Positions 47,691 to 59,474 of a stretch of DNA of 64,000 nucleotides are shown piece after piece. Source of the stretch: Orobanche coerulescens. Lineage: Eukaryota; Streptophyta; Magnoliopsida; Lamiales; Orobanchaceae. Positions within the stretch are counted from its first letter, which is position 1. The number at the start of each line of letters is the position of its first letter. A program made the position numbers and the translations under genes. The stretch covers positions 30,700,231-30,764,230 of the forward strand of contig CM065817.1 of assembly GCA_033398695.1 (NCBI GenBank), written 5' to 3'. The notes under the pieces were generated by a model. The model saw only the letters and a list, made by a program, of their open reading frames with translations, made no database searches and had not been told where the DNA came from.

Positions 47691-50600
47691 CAATGTGAAG
47701 ATAGAGATTATCGAATATAGCTTCTTAGCCAACTTGCACATAGTTGAACTCAGTGATTTTGATGTTATTTTGGGTATGGATTGGTTGGACAAACATAGAT
47801 CTGTAGTTGAATGCTCTGAAAGGAGGGTAACTTTATGTCCGTCTAATGATGTCAAAATCGTATTCGAGGGAGTGAGACACTCTAGTACCCCGAAGGTGAT
47901 TTCAGCCATGAAAGCTGTGAAGATGTTGAAGAAGTGTAGTTGCCAAGGATTCTTGGTGAACGTGATGGGGAAAACAACTTAGGAGAAAATGGTAGCTGAT
48001 GTACCTATCGTCAAGGAGTATACAGATGTCTTTCCCGAAGACTTGCCCGCAGTTCCACCTAATCGTCAAGTTGAATTCTCGATTGATTTAGTGTCAGGAG
48101 CGGCACCAATATCGAAGGCTCCCTATATGATGGCGCCTAAGGAATTGCAAGAGCTGAAAGTGCAACTCCAGGAACTGCTCGACTCTGGATTTATCTGACC
48201 GAGTGTTTCGCCATGGGGTGCTCCAGTTCTCTTCGTAAAGAAAAAAGATGGAAGTTTGAGGATGTGCATAAACTATCGTGAACTTAATCGGCTCACGATA
48301 AAGAATAAATATTCACTTCCTAGAATAGACGACCTATTCGATCAACTTGGAGGCTCGAGAGTATTCTCGAAAATAGATTTGAGATCCGGATATCACCAGC
48401 TGAGGATTAAGAATGAGGATATCCCGAAGACAGCCTTTCGAACTCGATATGGACACTATGAGTTTATAGTGATGCCATTTGGTTTGACTAATGCGCTAGC
48501 GGCATTCATGGACCTCATGAACCGTGTTTTTCAACCATATTTGGATAAGTTTGTCATTGTGTTCATAGATGGCATACTTGTATATTCAAAGACCAGGGTC
48601 GAACATGAGCAGCATCTTAAAACATTATTGGGAATACTGCGCAAGGAGAAATTGTATGCGAAGTTCAATAAGTGTGAATTCTGGCTTAATTGAGTCGCAT
48701 TTTTAGGACATGTGGTCACTTCCAAAGGAATTGAGGTTGACCCGATTAAGGTTGAAATAGTCAATGCTTGGAAAGTACCGAGTAATGCAAATGAAGTTTG
48801 CAGCTTCTTGGGGTTAGCCGGTTATTATCGGAGATTTATCGAGGGATTTTCGAAGATAGCTGCACCGATGACTAAATTGACTAGAAAGGGAGAAGTTTTC
48901 TTATGGAATGAGAAATGTGAAAAGAGTTTCCAAGAACTTAAACGAAGATTGACTGCTGCACCAGTTTTGACCATTCCCGATCCGAAGAAAGAGTTCGTCA
49001 TTTACAGTGATGCATCCAAGCAAGGCTTGGGATGTGTATTGATGCAAGAGGGCAAGGTAGTTTCCTATGCTTTGAGACAGTTGAAACCGCACGAGCTGAA
49101 CTACCCTACTCATGATTTGGAATTAGCAGTGGTAGTTCATGCCTTGAAGATTTGGAGACATTACCTTTATGGAGGTAAGTGTGAAATTTATACAGACCAC
49201 AAAAGTCTGAAATATATTTTCACACAAAAGGAATTGAATATAAGGCAGTGCAGATGTCAAAGACTACAATTGTACAATTCATTACCACCCCGATAAAGCA
49301 AATGTAGTTGCTGATGCACTGAGCCGTAAGGCGAGAGGAGACTTAACTTGTTTGTTGACCAAAGAGGAAAGCTTGGTCAAGGAATTTGCAAGGATGAACC
49401 TGGAGATGGCTGCACCATCAAATCCAGTTGAGTCGTTATTGGATAGTTTGGTGGTACAACCAATCTTGAGGGAACAGATCAAAGAAGGTCAAGGACAAGA
49501 CGACTTCTTGGTCAAGATGAAAGAACGTACTCTTTCAGGTGAGGATAAGGGATTCAGTGTGTCCGATGATGGCGCAATGTACTATGAAGGGAGGATCTGT
49601 GTGCCCAAAGTTGTCAAGTTGAGAGAAGCGATATTGAGGGAGGCACATAGTACTCCGTATACAGCACACTCTGGGAGTACAAAGATGTATCAAGATCTTA
49701 AAGAGACATTTTGGTGGGAAGGTTTAAAAAGAGATGTGGCAGACTTTGTCAGAAAGTGTATAGTTTGCCAGCAAGTAAAGGCAGAATACCAACGCCCCTT
49801 TGGATTACTTAAATCACTTCATATTCCAGAATGAAAATGGGAACACATTACGATGGACTTTGTGGTAGGTTTGCCGCGAACGGAAAGAGGAAACCACGCC
49901 ATTTGGGTTGTTGTCGACCGACTCACAAAGTCAGCTCATTTTATCCCAGTTAAGATGAATTTTCGAATGGATCAGTATGCCCAACTTTACGTCAGGGAGA
50001 TTATTAAATTGCATGGAGTGCCAGTCTCTATAGTATCCGACAGGGATACTCATTTCACATCGCGTTTTTGGGACAGTTTGCAAGAAGCCTTGGGAACACA
50101 GTTAAATTTTAGTCAGACTGATGGTCAGTCCGAGAGGACCATCCAGATCCTTGAGGATATGTTGCGAGCATGTGTGTTAGATATGGGAAATAATTGGGAA
50201 CGACTGTTGCCTTTGGTAGAATTTGCTTACAACAACAGTTATCAGTCGACGATCGGTATGGCACCGTATGAAGCCTTATACGGTAGGAAGTGTCGATCAC
50301 CACTGTATTGGGATGAGGTAGGTGAAAGGAGAATTTTGGGTCCCGAGATGATCGAACAGACGGTTGGTGTGGTGGACAAGATTCGTGAGAGGATCAAGAT
50401 AGCACAGGATCGTCAGAAGTCTTACGCCGACAAGCGTGGGAAAGATCTCGAATTCTGTGTTGGCGACAAAGTATTCCTGAAGGTATCTCCTATCAAGGGA
50501 ATTGTTTGTTTTGGTCCAAGGAGTAAGTTGCGACCGAGATACATTGGACCGTTCGAAATTCTCGAACGGATTGGAGAATTAGCTTACCGCTTGGCTTTAC

Positions 50601-50932
50601 CCCCAGAACTTTCGGCTGTGCACAACGTTTTCTACGTATCGTTGTTGAGAAAGTATGTGCACGATCCCAACCACGTCATCAACTATACCGCCGTGGAGAT
50701 GAACAAAGATCTTACTTATGAAGAACAACCAGAACTGATTCTCGACCGATCAGTCCGACAGTTGAGGAACAAAGAGAAGGTGTTTGTCAAGATTCAATTG
50801 CGTAACCACAATAAAGATGAAGCCACGTGGGAGCGCGAGGAAGAACTTCAAGCTCGTTATCCGAATTTCTTCAATCGAGGTATGTCATTTATTTTCGAGG
50901 ACGCAATTTTTTTTAAGAGGGGTAGGATGTAA
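47520..50932 (+). pseudogene. pol: Element F pol with chromodomain
   Basis: Protease LFDTGASHSF (about 47550) ends in a frame change at a nine-G run near 47660. RT follows with stops at about 47980, 48196 and 48691, and the catalytic motif is FIDG instead of FIDD (48562-48573). RNase H starts with [10 protein letters not shown] and is frameshifted near 49250. Integrase has a stop near 49832, then is open from 49853 to 50932. That stretch covers most of the catalytic core ([29 protein letters not shown]) and the chromodomain (DEATWEREEELQARYPNFF). The last ~17 residues run into the PPT. Confidence 0.87.
50889..50927 (+). other. F 3' hairpin relic and polypurine tract
   Basis: ATTTTCGAGGACGCAATTTT is an imperfect inverted repeat at the same place as the AAGTTTCG...CGAAACTT hairpin of A, B and D, with different but mostly paired arms. 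The purine tract TTTTAAGAGGGGTAGGA then meets the LTR at 50928. Confidence 0.65.
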
Positions 50933-52583
50933 TACCCGTCATTTCATACTGTAATATTATTATTTATAATAATATTATAATACATTTCATTTCATTTAAT
51001 TTCATTTAGAGCATCATGAACATTTATTTCGACATATCACAAGTCCTAGCCCGAGTCATTTTGTCAGATATATTCAAGTAGTCATTATTTATTTTTATAA
51101 TAGTGTTATTAATTATTCAAGTATAATACTAACACTATCGTTATTAATATTATCATTATTATTATTAATAATATTATTAATACCATTTTTATTAAGTATT
51201 AATATTATTATTATTATCTTTATTATTTTCAGATTTTTATTATCAACATTACCAATTAATTATTATTCTACATTTACTATTATTAGTATTATTATTTTAC
51301 TATTTATACTTTAACTATGAGTTATAATTTAACCAAACTATAATTAAATTTAATTAACCACACTAATCATAGTTAAGAATCCTCCTTTTCCCATCGATCG
51401 TTCCCTCTCATCAGAATTGTCACTTTAGCAAAACTCCTCAATACTTATCCTAATACACTTCTACTTCAACCAAAACACTACAAACCTATATCTATAAATA
51501 CACTAATGCATAGAATCAGATTTTTTTTTTACAATTCACGTTCAGCATAAAAAAAAAAAAACAACAAAGAGTAAGAATACACAAAACTGAAGCATAACAA
51601 AAATATACATTATATCCAAATCGGCCAAAGCTACAAGAAGAATTGTTCCCAGAAGACAACATTTCTGCCGCTCGTCGCAACTACAACTCTTAAATCTGCA
51701 CTTCGGCTTCCCAACTTTTCTCTCCTGCAAATATCCGGGGCTTCATCTCCTACGAGTAGTCTTCTCCTCCAACAAGAAGGTAATCAAATTTCTTCAAATT
51801 TCTTTCATCGCCATTTAACTAATGGATAATCACAAGTATATGTCGCGTCCATTTCTTTCCCCTGGTTTACCAAAAATCAACAAAAAAAAAATCAATAACA
51901 CATAATCGGCCCTCAGACCTGAATCAAACCAAAAGAAAAACAAGAAAATCTTACCAAGAAACCCAACCTGGGCCGAACTCAAAACCAAACCCTCAACCAG
52001 CCGATTAACATCCCCATCTCATAAGACCCATATTCAGAATTCATAATCCATCCATCCAAACCCGAAACTAGTTTCAAACCCGTTAAGAGAAACCTATATA
52101 TCACCATCTACAACAGAACACGAATCACCGGAAATCGACCCTCAATCGAATATACCGAAATCCTTACCTGGAGAAGGAAACTTGTCTTTCGGCCGAGTCC
52201 AGAACCACCGTCGCCTTTCCCTACCAGCCGTTCCGGTCTGCACCAGTGTTGTGCGCGAAGTGTGTGTTTCTGTACTTGCAGCCGAGGGGATTCTCGAATC
52301 GGAAGTCAAATCGCCGCCGCCGTATCCACGAGCCCCGTGGATGGATAATCCAAGCTCGAACGAGCCGAGGGTGTGTGTGTGTGTGAGTTCAGACCGTGTG
52401 TGTGTGTGTGTTTTCTGCCTTTTGTGCTCCGGCCGAGATGGAGCTTAAGTGAGAGGAGGTCGGATTTTGCTGAAGAAATTTAGAAAGAGATATAGAAGGG
52501 GGCGGGAGGAAGAGGATTTGTAGAGAGAGAGGGAGGTAAGGTGAGAGAGAGAGAGAGACAGAGAGAGAGAGAGTCGAGATGCA
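50928..52583 (+). mobile_element. F 3' LTR, proximal part
   Basis: Starts TGTAATACCCGTC and matches 34020-35380 and 42643-42960. It is cut by D at 52583. It contains (GT)n near 52370-52412 and (GA)n near 52540-52573. Confidence 0.88.
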
Positions 52584-53104
52584 TGTAATATCCGTAACTT
52601 TCTTTTTTCTAGCAATTTCCATTTTGGTGTATGTGTATTTTTATCAACTCGCTTGTAATCGTTTCGACATTGTGAATCTACTTTATTCTTGGAGTTTTTC
52701 CATTTGGACGAGTTTTGGTGATATTTTCACGTGATTTCATTTTATGACATGTTTTGCCGTATGAACGTTCGATTCTCGTAAAACTCGTTCGTTTTCGTTG
52801 TTTCTTGGTTTGTACAAGTTCGTATGGTTGAGTTGGTCATGTTGAGCCTTTCGGTTTGTAAACCCGACGTCGTTTCGTGACTTTCGGTCACTTGGGCTAT
52901 TTTTGTAATTTCCTATAAGTTTAGAGAATTTCTTATTCGTTGTCGTATTTTGGAGTCCCGGGTAGTCGGAATGATGTTTTCTTGTGATGGTTAGACTCGT
53001 CATCGAATACTCTTCGTAGTCGTATTTTGGTTCGATAGCAGGTCTGGGTTTCGGGGTCGTCCGGAATCGTTTGACAAAGAAATGAATCGCTGCCTAGTAG
53101 GGTG

Positions 53105-53159
53105 TTACTACCGTAACACCTGTGGTTACGGCCGTAAGTTGGCAATGTTACGGCCGTAA
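53105..53159 (+). promoter_or_regulatory. TTACGGCCGTAA array, D 5' LTR
   Basis: Three units at 53105 (TTACTACCGTAA), 53126 and 53148; steps 21 and 22 bp. They lie 30-90 bp upstream of the TATA-like TTTAAAAC. The 3' LTR has the same array at 59997, 60018 and 60040. Confidence 0.78.
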
Positions 53160-53734
53160 TTATCCCCTCACATAGCCAGAATGTGACTGCTTTAAAACAA
53201 TGCGCGAGGTCAACACCTCATTTTTCTATCTCTTCTTTCGTTTTCTTCACGGGGCGACTCCAGAGGGCGATTCCACCAGTATTGCTCGGAAATTCTTTGT
53301 ATTTCATCACCGTAGATTTGTGCTAACATATCACCATCAGCGTAATCATCCTCCATCGTCCGAATCCGAGGTATTTTCTTGAGGAATCTTAACTTGTATA
53401 AATTGGGTGTTTTTCGGGTTTTTCGTGATTGATTCCGAATTGTTCATGTATGTTGCGAAATTTCTTACCGATTGTTTTTATTGGGTGATTCCCAATTCGT
53501 TTTCTTCGAATTAATCCGTGAATTGTTGATACGGGGAGATTTTGCGTAAACCCTTGCCCGTATCGATTGAACGCCTATTGTCGTGAATTGTAATCGGGGT
53601 TATGGGAGTAATCTTTTCGATTTTTGATGTCCGTTGGGACTGAGTTATGTTAATTCTTCGTTAGGAACCATCGCCTTCCACTCGGATCATCCTTAGTCGT
53701 TTTTCACTTCCGATTCTTCGAAGATGTCACAAAG

Positions 53735-54149
53735 GCAAGTACTTTACATTTGTTTACATGTTCTAGTATTTGAATTATGGCTGTATCGTGGTTGTTGTGG
53801 ATGGATATATGTATGTTCACCTAGGGACGGTCCGACGGGGCCTCTAGGGATACGTATTGCCATGAGTGTGCATATCGTGAACTGTGGTTAGCCACCCAGG
53901 GATGTCCGACGGGGCTCTGCGGGGTACGGTGGCCGTGAGTCTCGTACCAACTGTTAACTTTGAATTGTGATTTGTTGGAGATAATGTGTTTTGTGATTGT
54001 ACATTGTAAATATTCCGGAATATAAAACGTTTTCAAAAATGATTTTTGGCGCATTATTCATCTGATTAGAATGTAGTTCAAATGGATTGTACTTGCACTA
54101 GCAGTTGTCGCTAACCCCTTAAATGGAGGAAATACTTTTTGTATTTCAG
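53735..54149 (+). other. Putative GC-AG intron in D 5' LTR
   Basis: AAAG|GCAAGTACTT at the donor, GCTAACCCC as branch region, ATACTTTTTGTATTTCAG|G at the acceptor; 415 bp. The 3' LTR copy (60616-61030) is also 415 bp with both sites kept. Confidence 0.5.
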
Positions 54150-54530
54150 GTATCGATCGTGGGGACAAGCGAGCACTCGAGCCGTATGAGGATGATGGGC
54201 AAGCATGATACTGTTCAGTGGTTGATTATCAGTGTTCTGTTCTGTCGGTTATTATTGACGTCTTATTTTGGGATTTCTGTATTATAAAATTTGTTTTAGT
54301 ACTCGAGTACTTCCTTTTCAAAATTATTAATGATGTATTCCCGTTTTGGGAAATGGATTTGATTTCAGATTTTATTCGTCGGATTGTAGTCTTTTATTTG
54401 AATTATCGTGTTATTGATGATTGTTTGTCGTTGTCGAATGTCTTGTTGGTACGTTAGCCTGGTGGATTCCACAGAGTGGGGTCCACGGTGCTGTAATATG
54501 CCCTGAATGTCTTGGGGGTGTTACAGAATA

Positions 54531-54541
54531 TGGTATCAGAG
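54531..54541 (+). other. Primer-binding site, element D
   Basis: TGGTATCAGAG, 5 bp after the 5' LTR end; complementary to initiator-Met tRNA. The leader to gag shows no other feature. Confidence 0.85.
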
Positions 54542-54808
54542 AATAGGTTTATGGATACCTAGGCTGTCGGTTATTTGGTTCTAGTCGAGTGTCGTTTTTG
54601 AACAGTATCACTATCATGCCATCATCGCAGTACGCCGGTGCTCGTAAGTTTTTCCTAACTTGACTCGTTTCACCGTTCTGTTCTATTCCTGTCTTAGTAT
54701 ATTGTTGCGTTTTGCGTTTGAATTGTACTCACCCGTTACTTCTTCAGAATTCCTGCTGGTAGAGGACGCGGACGCGGTAGGGGACGTGGCGCAGCCGGTG
54801 GGGCGGCC

Positions 54809-55743
54809 ATGTCCGATCACTCGGGAACTGATTCGGTGATGCCTTCTTTGTCGAACAGTGTTCCCCCTAGTTCCGGAGGTCAACAGGACCTGTCTGCTAG
54901 CTCCGGTAATGCACATGAGAATGTTGGAGTGGCCAACATTTTGCAGCAAGTAGCGAACCAGATGACGCTACTGACTCAGGCCGTTTTGGTCGGCCAGGCT
55001 AATGCTAACCCGGTTCCACCTACTGGATCCGAAAATGATATGTTACTTCAGGACGTGATTCGTATGCGTCCTCCACAGTTTGATGGTGGTTCCGACCCTT
55101 CTGGTTGGGAGAATTGGCTATTCGAGATGGAGAAAGTATTTGAGGCTGCTAATTGTTCTGAGGAGAGGAAGTACCCATTGCTCAGTACTTCCTCGCCAAG
55201 GAGGCAGCAACGTGGTGGCAAGTGGTGAAACCGCGTGACCGGGCAGCTACGTGGGCAGAGTTTCGGGATCTGATGGAAGACGAATTTTGTCCATGGCCAG
55301 TGAAAGAGGGGAGGATCCGAGCCTTCTTTGAGGCTAAGCCCCAAGATGTTCCTATTTCTTAAGCTATCAAAGACTACAATCAACAACTGCATTATGTGAG
55401 AAACCAAGTCCGAGATGAGCTTGACAAGATCCGCCACTTTGATATGCGGATGAAACCGAGGGTGCGCCACTACATGTCTGGTCTGGGGTGCACGACTCTA
55501 AAAGAGTATCAGAATAAAGCGATGGCTTATGAGATGTCGTTTTCTGTGACAGAGACGGCAATCGAAGGAAAGAAGCAAAAGACCTCCGGTCAGTTTTCGG
55601 GAGGCAAGTCAGGAGGGTATCCAAAGGCTCAGTCTGGTTCGTGAGTCTTCGGGAGTCAGTCGCCATCAGTTAGGTGAGGAAACGGTTCTAGGTCTGCTCC
55701 TACTGGTTCCGTTCGTGGTCCTACGTGCTTCAAATGTAGTCGT
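54809..55743 (+). pseudogene. gag: Element D gag
   Basis: The open part is 139 codons from ATG 54809, and a GRGRGRG stretch precedes it in frame. A 1-bp loss near 55168 ends the frame inside the capsid core. The other frame continues (QVVKPRD..., then 55396-55644 with HFDMRMKPRVRHYMSGLGC) with stops near 55360, 55642 and 55671. Compared with A, these stops look like C-to-T changes of Gln or Arg codons. The first zinc knuckle (CFKCSRQGHMMSEC) follows directly, so gag ran into pol as one frame. Confidence 0.87.
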
Positions 55744-55744
55744 C

Positions 55745-57463
55745 AAGGCCACATGATGAGTGAGTGTGATAGGCCTCCGATTCAGTGTCTTGCTTGTGGT
55801 CGGATGGGTCATCGTGCTAAGTTTTGTACGGATGCAGCTCGGGCTCCAGTTACTCAGACATCAGCCCCAACTGCGGGAGAGCCGAGTGTGAATCAGGCAC
55901 CGATAGTTCCTCAGCCGCAACATAGTTTTGGTAGAGGTCGAGGACGTGGTTAGCCTTCTAGAGGGGGAGCTTCTAGTGCGGGGTCTGTTCTGCCCCGAGT
56001 GTACGAGATGAGACGAGCAGGAGATCCTGACGCGACGGTGGCTACAGGTACCGTCCACATCCTTGATCATCCTGTTTCCGTATTGTTCGATTCTAGTGCT
56101 ACACATTCTTTTATATCTATGGATTGTGTGCGTCGTCTGCATGTTGATTGCCTAGTTGCCTGTGAGCCTTTTGTTGTTAAACTTCCTAGTGGGGATAGCA
56201 TCGTGGGGGACCGTGAGATTAGAGATTTTTCTGTGAGTATCGCGGGGAGGGATTGGCCTTCTAATCTGATTGCGGTAAATATTAGGGATGAGGATTTGAT
56301 TCTGGGTGAGGATTAGCTGGACCATCATGGGGCGATCATGAATTATAGAATGAGAACCGTTTCGATGTTAGCCTCTGACGGTACCGAGCATTCTTTCATG
56401 GGGCGTAAGCGGAGTAGCCAGAGATTACTGATCAGCGCCTTGAGGGTGGTGACACTTCTTCGGGGAGGTTGCACGGGCTATTGGTGTTACGCTTTGAGAT
56501 CGGAAGAAGGGAGAGTCGAGCTCTCGTCTATTCCGGTAGTGTGTGAGTATCCTGATGTCTTTCTAGACGAGTTTCCGAGTTTGTCGCTGGACCGAGAAGT
56601 TGAGTTTACCGTCGATTTGGAGTCGGGTGCAGCACTGATCTCTAAGACGCCATACCGTATGGCACCCGCTGAGATGCTGGAGCTGAAGAAACAGTTGGGA
56701 GAGTTGCTAGACATGGGATATATTCGACCGACCACTTTGCCTTGGGGCGCACCGGTCCTATTTGTAAAGAAGAAGGATGTGTCACTTCGTTTGTGTATCG
56801 ACTACCGAGAGTTGAACAAAGTGACCATCAAAAACAAATATCCGCTCCCGAGGATTGATGATTTGTTTGATCAGTTGCAAGGGGCAACTGTGTTTTCGAA
56901 GATTGATTTGAGATCGGGGTATTATCAGCTCCGAGTGAAGGATACTGACATTCCGAAGACGGCCTTTCGGACGAGATACGGTCACTACGAGTTTGTGGTT
57001 ATGCCTTTTGGGCTAACCAACGCACCAGCCGTGTTCATGCAGTTTATGAACAAAGTCTTTATCGAGTACCTCGATAAGTATGTAGTCGTTTTCATCGATG
57101 ACATCCTGATTTACTCGAGGAGCGAGGAGGAGCACGCCCGTCATTTGCATATCGTGTTAGGTATTTTGAGAACTCAGCATCTTTTGCGAAGTTCTCAAAG
57201 TGTGAGTTTTGGTTACGGGAGGTTATGTTTCTCGGTCATATGATCTCGTCCGAGGGTGTTCGTGTGGACCCACATAAGGTAGAGGCAGTGTTGGATTGGG
57301 CGCCGCCCAAGAATGTGAAGGAGGTCCGCAGTTTTTTGGGATTAGCCGGGTATTACCGTAGATTCATCGAGGGGTTCTCAAAGCTCGCTCGACCGCTGAC
57401 TCAGTTGTTATAGAAGTCAGAGAAGTTTGCGTGGACCGATGAGAGGCAGAATAGTTTCGAGGA
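55745..57463 (+). pseudogene. pol: Element D pol 5' half: PR and RT
   Basis: CCHC knuckle [14 protein letters not shown], then a stop near 55951. Protease carries DSSA in place of DSGA, with a stop near 56314. From 56338 RT is open, with FIDD at 57091-57102. A run of four T near 57182, where A has five, shifts the frame. The remaining RT thumb (57225-57410) ends at a stop near 57411. In this half D is more damaged than A. Confidence 0.87.
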
Positions 57464-57464
57464 G

Positions 57465-59432
57465 TTGAAGAAGCGGTTGACGACCGCTCCTGTTTTGGCC
57501 TTACCGAGTGATAATGAGGGTTTCTCAGTTTTCAGTGATGCTTCGGGCCAAGGGCTCGGATGTGTACTTATGCAGCACGGAAGGACGATTGCCTATGCTT
57601 CCCGTCAGTTGAAACCATACGAGTTGAATTACCCTACGCACGATCTTGAGTTAGCCGCAGTTGTATTTGCGTTGAAGATCTGGCGTCATTACTTGTATGG
57701 CTCGTCGTGTCATATTTTCACCGATCACAAGAGACTGAAGTACATTTTTATGCAGAAAGAGCTTAATATGAGACAGAGGAGATGGTTAGAGTTGATTAAG
57801 GACTACGATCTAGAGATCCTTTATCATCCGGGCAAGGCTAACGTGGTAGCAGATGCCTTGAGCCGGAAATCGGTATCGCTTCAGGCGCTTGAGCTACTTG
57901 CGGCTCAGTCGGGACTTCAGAGAGTGTTTATGAGGTTGAGCATTGAGGTTGTACTACCAGGGAGTTCCGGGCAGTTGCGTACTCTTGAGATTTCTTCATC
58001 TCTGGTTGATGACATTAAATCGGGACAGTTGGAGGACCCGATGTTTATTCAGCTTCGAGAGAGTATAGGGAAGGGGAAAGCCCTGGGATTCGTTATTCAT
58101 GAGGACGGTGTGTTGAGATTCCGAGGCCGGTTATGTGTTCCGAATGACTTGGAATTGAGACAGAGTATTATGCGAGAGGCTCATGCGTCACCTTACTCAG
58201 TCCATCCAGGCTCGAGTAAAATGTATAAAGATCTGAGGAAAAATTTCTGGTGGAGCGACATGAAGAAGGAGGTAGTTCAGTTTGTGGCTAAGTGTTTGAC
58301 TTGTCAGCAAGTCAAGATTGAGCATCAGCGGCCAGCCGGGTTGTTGAAACCACTTCCCATCCCAGAGTGGAAGTGGAAGGATATCTCTATGGATTTTGTC
58401 ACGGGTTTGCCAAGAACGAAGATTGGTATGAATATGGTGTGGGTGATTGTAGAACGACTGACTAAGTCGGCACATTTTCTGGGCATCAAGGATACTTGGG
58501 GTCCAGAAAAGTTGGCTCGTGTTTTTATCGCCCAGATAGTGAGACTTCATGGTACGCCGAGGACCATTATTTCAGACAGAGATGGCCGATTTGTATTGCA
58601 TTTTTGGCAGGCGGTACATAAGGCATTGGGGACACGGTTACGGTTGAGCACTTCATTCCATCCCCAGACCGATGGGCAGTCCGAACGTACCATTCAGACG
58701 TTCGAGGATTTGTTGCGCGCGTGTGCGTTAGACTGGAGTAGTGACTGGGAGGAGCATTTGGCCTTAATTGAGTTTACTTATAATAATAGCTGGCACGCGT
58801 CGATTAAGATGGCACCATATGAAGCACTTTATGGCCGCCGTTTTCGATCGCCGATCTGTTGGGATGAGCCGTCCGATCTAGTGGGCACCGAGCCAGACCT
58901 TGAGTTAGAGACGAGGGAGAAAGTTGAATTGATTAGAAAGAGAATGTTGGCTGCTCAGAGTCGACAAAAGTCTTATGCGGATGTTAGGCGTCGACCTTTG
59001 GAGTTTGAGGTGGGAGATCATGTTCTGTTGAGAGTGTCTCCGTCGAAGGGAGTTTCCCGTTTCGGGAAAAAGGGGAAGCTCAGCCCGAGGTATATTGGAC
59101 CTTTCGAGATATTGAAGAGAGTCGGCGAGTTAGCATACCGTTTGGCTTTGCCTCCATCGCTGAGTCATGTTCATAGCGTATTTCACGTTTCCCAGTTGAG
59201 GAAGTACTTTCCGGAACCATCCCACATTATTGACTTTGGAGACGTGGAGATCGAGAAGGATGTTACGTTTGAAGAGAGGCCCGTCAAGATTTTGGAGCAT
59301 CGAGACAAACAGTTAAGGCACAAAACCATTCCTTTGGTTAAGGTGCAATGGTCGAAACACGGGGTAGAAGAAGCGACGTGGGAGTTATATGAGGATATGC
59401 GTTCGAGACACCCCGAGCTTTTTGATTCTTAA
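57465..59432 (+). CDS. pol: Element D RNase H-integrase-chromodomain ORF
   Basis: 655 codons without interruption; the first Met is not a true start, because the frame is open back to a stop at 57411. RNase H: Asp25, Asp87, Asp130. Integrase zinc region H240, H247, C277, C280; catalytic D310, D371, E407 with normal spacing. The integrase C-terminal domain follows, ending VFHVSQL. A complete chromodomain (about residues 608-652, [18 protein letters not shown]) ends the protein; chromodomains of this class guide integration to heterochromatin. No protein is expected from D itself because the upstream half is broken, but this part could still fold. Confidence 0.85.
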   Translation: MKKRLTTAPVLALPSDNEGFSVFSDASGQGLGCVLMQHGRTIAYASRQLKPYELNYPTHDLELAAVVFALKIWRHYLYGSSCHIFTDHKRLKYIFMQKELNMRQRRWLELIKDYDLEILYHPGKANVVADALSRKSVSLQALELLAAQSGLQRVFMRLSIEVVLPGSSGQLRTLEISSSLVDDIKSGQLEDPMFIQLRESIGKGKALGFVIHEDGVLRFRGRLCVPNDLELRQSIMREAHASPYSVHPGSSKMYKDLRKNFWWSDMKKEVVQFVAKCLTCQQVKIEHQRPAGLLKPLPIPEWKWKDISMDFVTGLPRTKIGMNMVWVIVERLTKSAHFLGIKDTWGPEKLARVFIAQIVRLHGTPRTIISDRDGRFVLHFWQAVHKALGTRLRLSTSFHPQTDGQSERTIQTFEDLLRACALDWSSDWEEHLALIEFTYNNSWHASIKMAPYEALYGRRFRSPICWDEPSDLVGTEPDLELETREKVELIRKRMLAAQSRQKSYADVRRRPLEFEVGDHVLLRVSPSKGVSRFGKKGKLSPRYIGPFEILKRVGELAYRLALPPSLSHVHSVFHVSQLRKYFPEPSHIIDFGDVEIEKDVTFEERPVKILEHRDKQLRHKTIPLVKVQWSKHGVEEATWELYEDMRSRHPELFDS

Positions 59433-59474
59433 GTTTCGGGACGAAACTTTATTTGCGTTGTCGACTCGGGAGAA
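59431..59474 (+). other. D 3' hairpin and altered polypurine tract
   Basis: The perfect hairpin AAGTTTCG-GGA-CGAAACTT (59431-59449) overlaps the stop codon. The following tract reads TTTGCGTTGTCGACTCGGGAGAA; only GGGAGAA remains of the purine run seen in A, B and C. Confidence 0.75.

Larger units (their letters stand above)
52584..54525 (+). mobile_element. D 5' LTR
   Basis: From TGTAATATCCG to GGGGGTGTTACA. It contains a palindrome array (53105-53159), a TATA-like TTTAAAAC (53191), a ~74-bp tandem pair (about 53818 and 53892, GTCCGACGGGG) and the putative intron. Confidence 0.93.
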
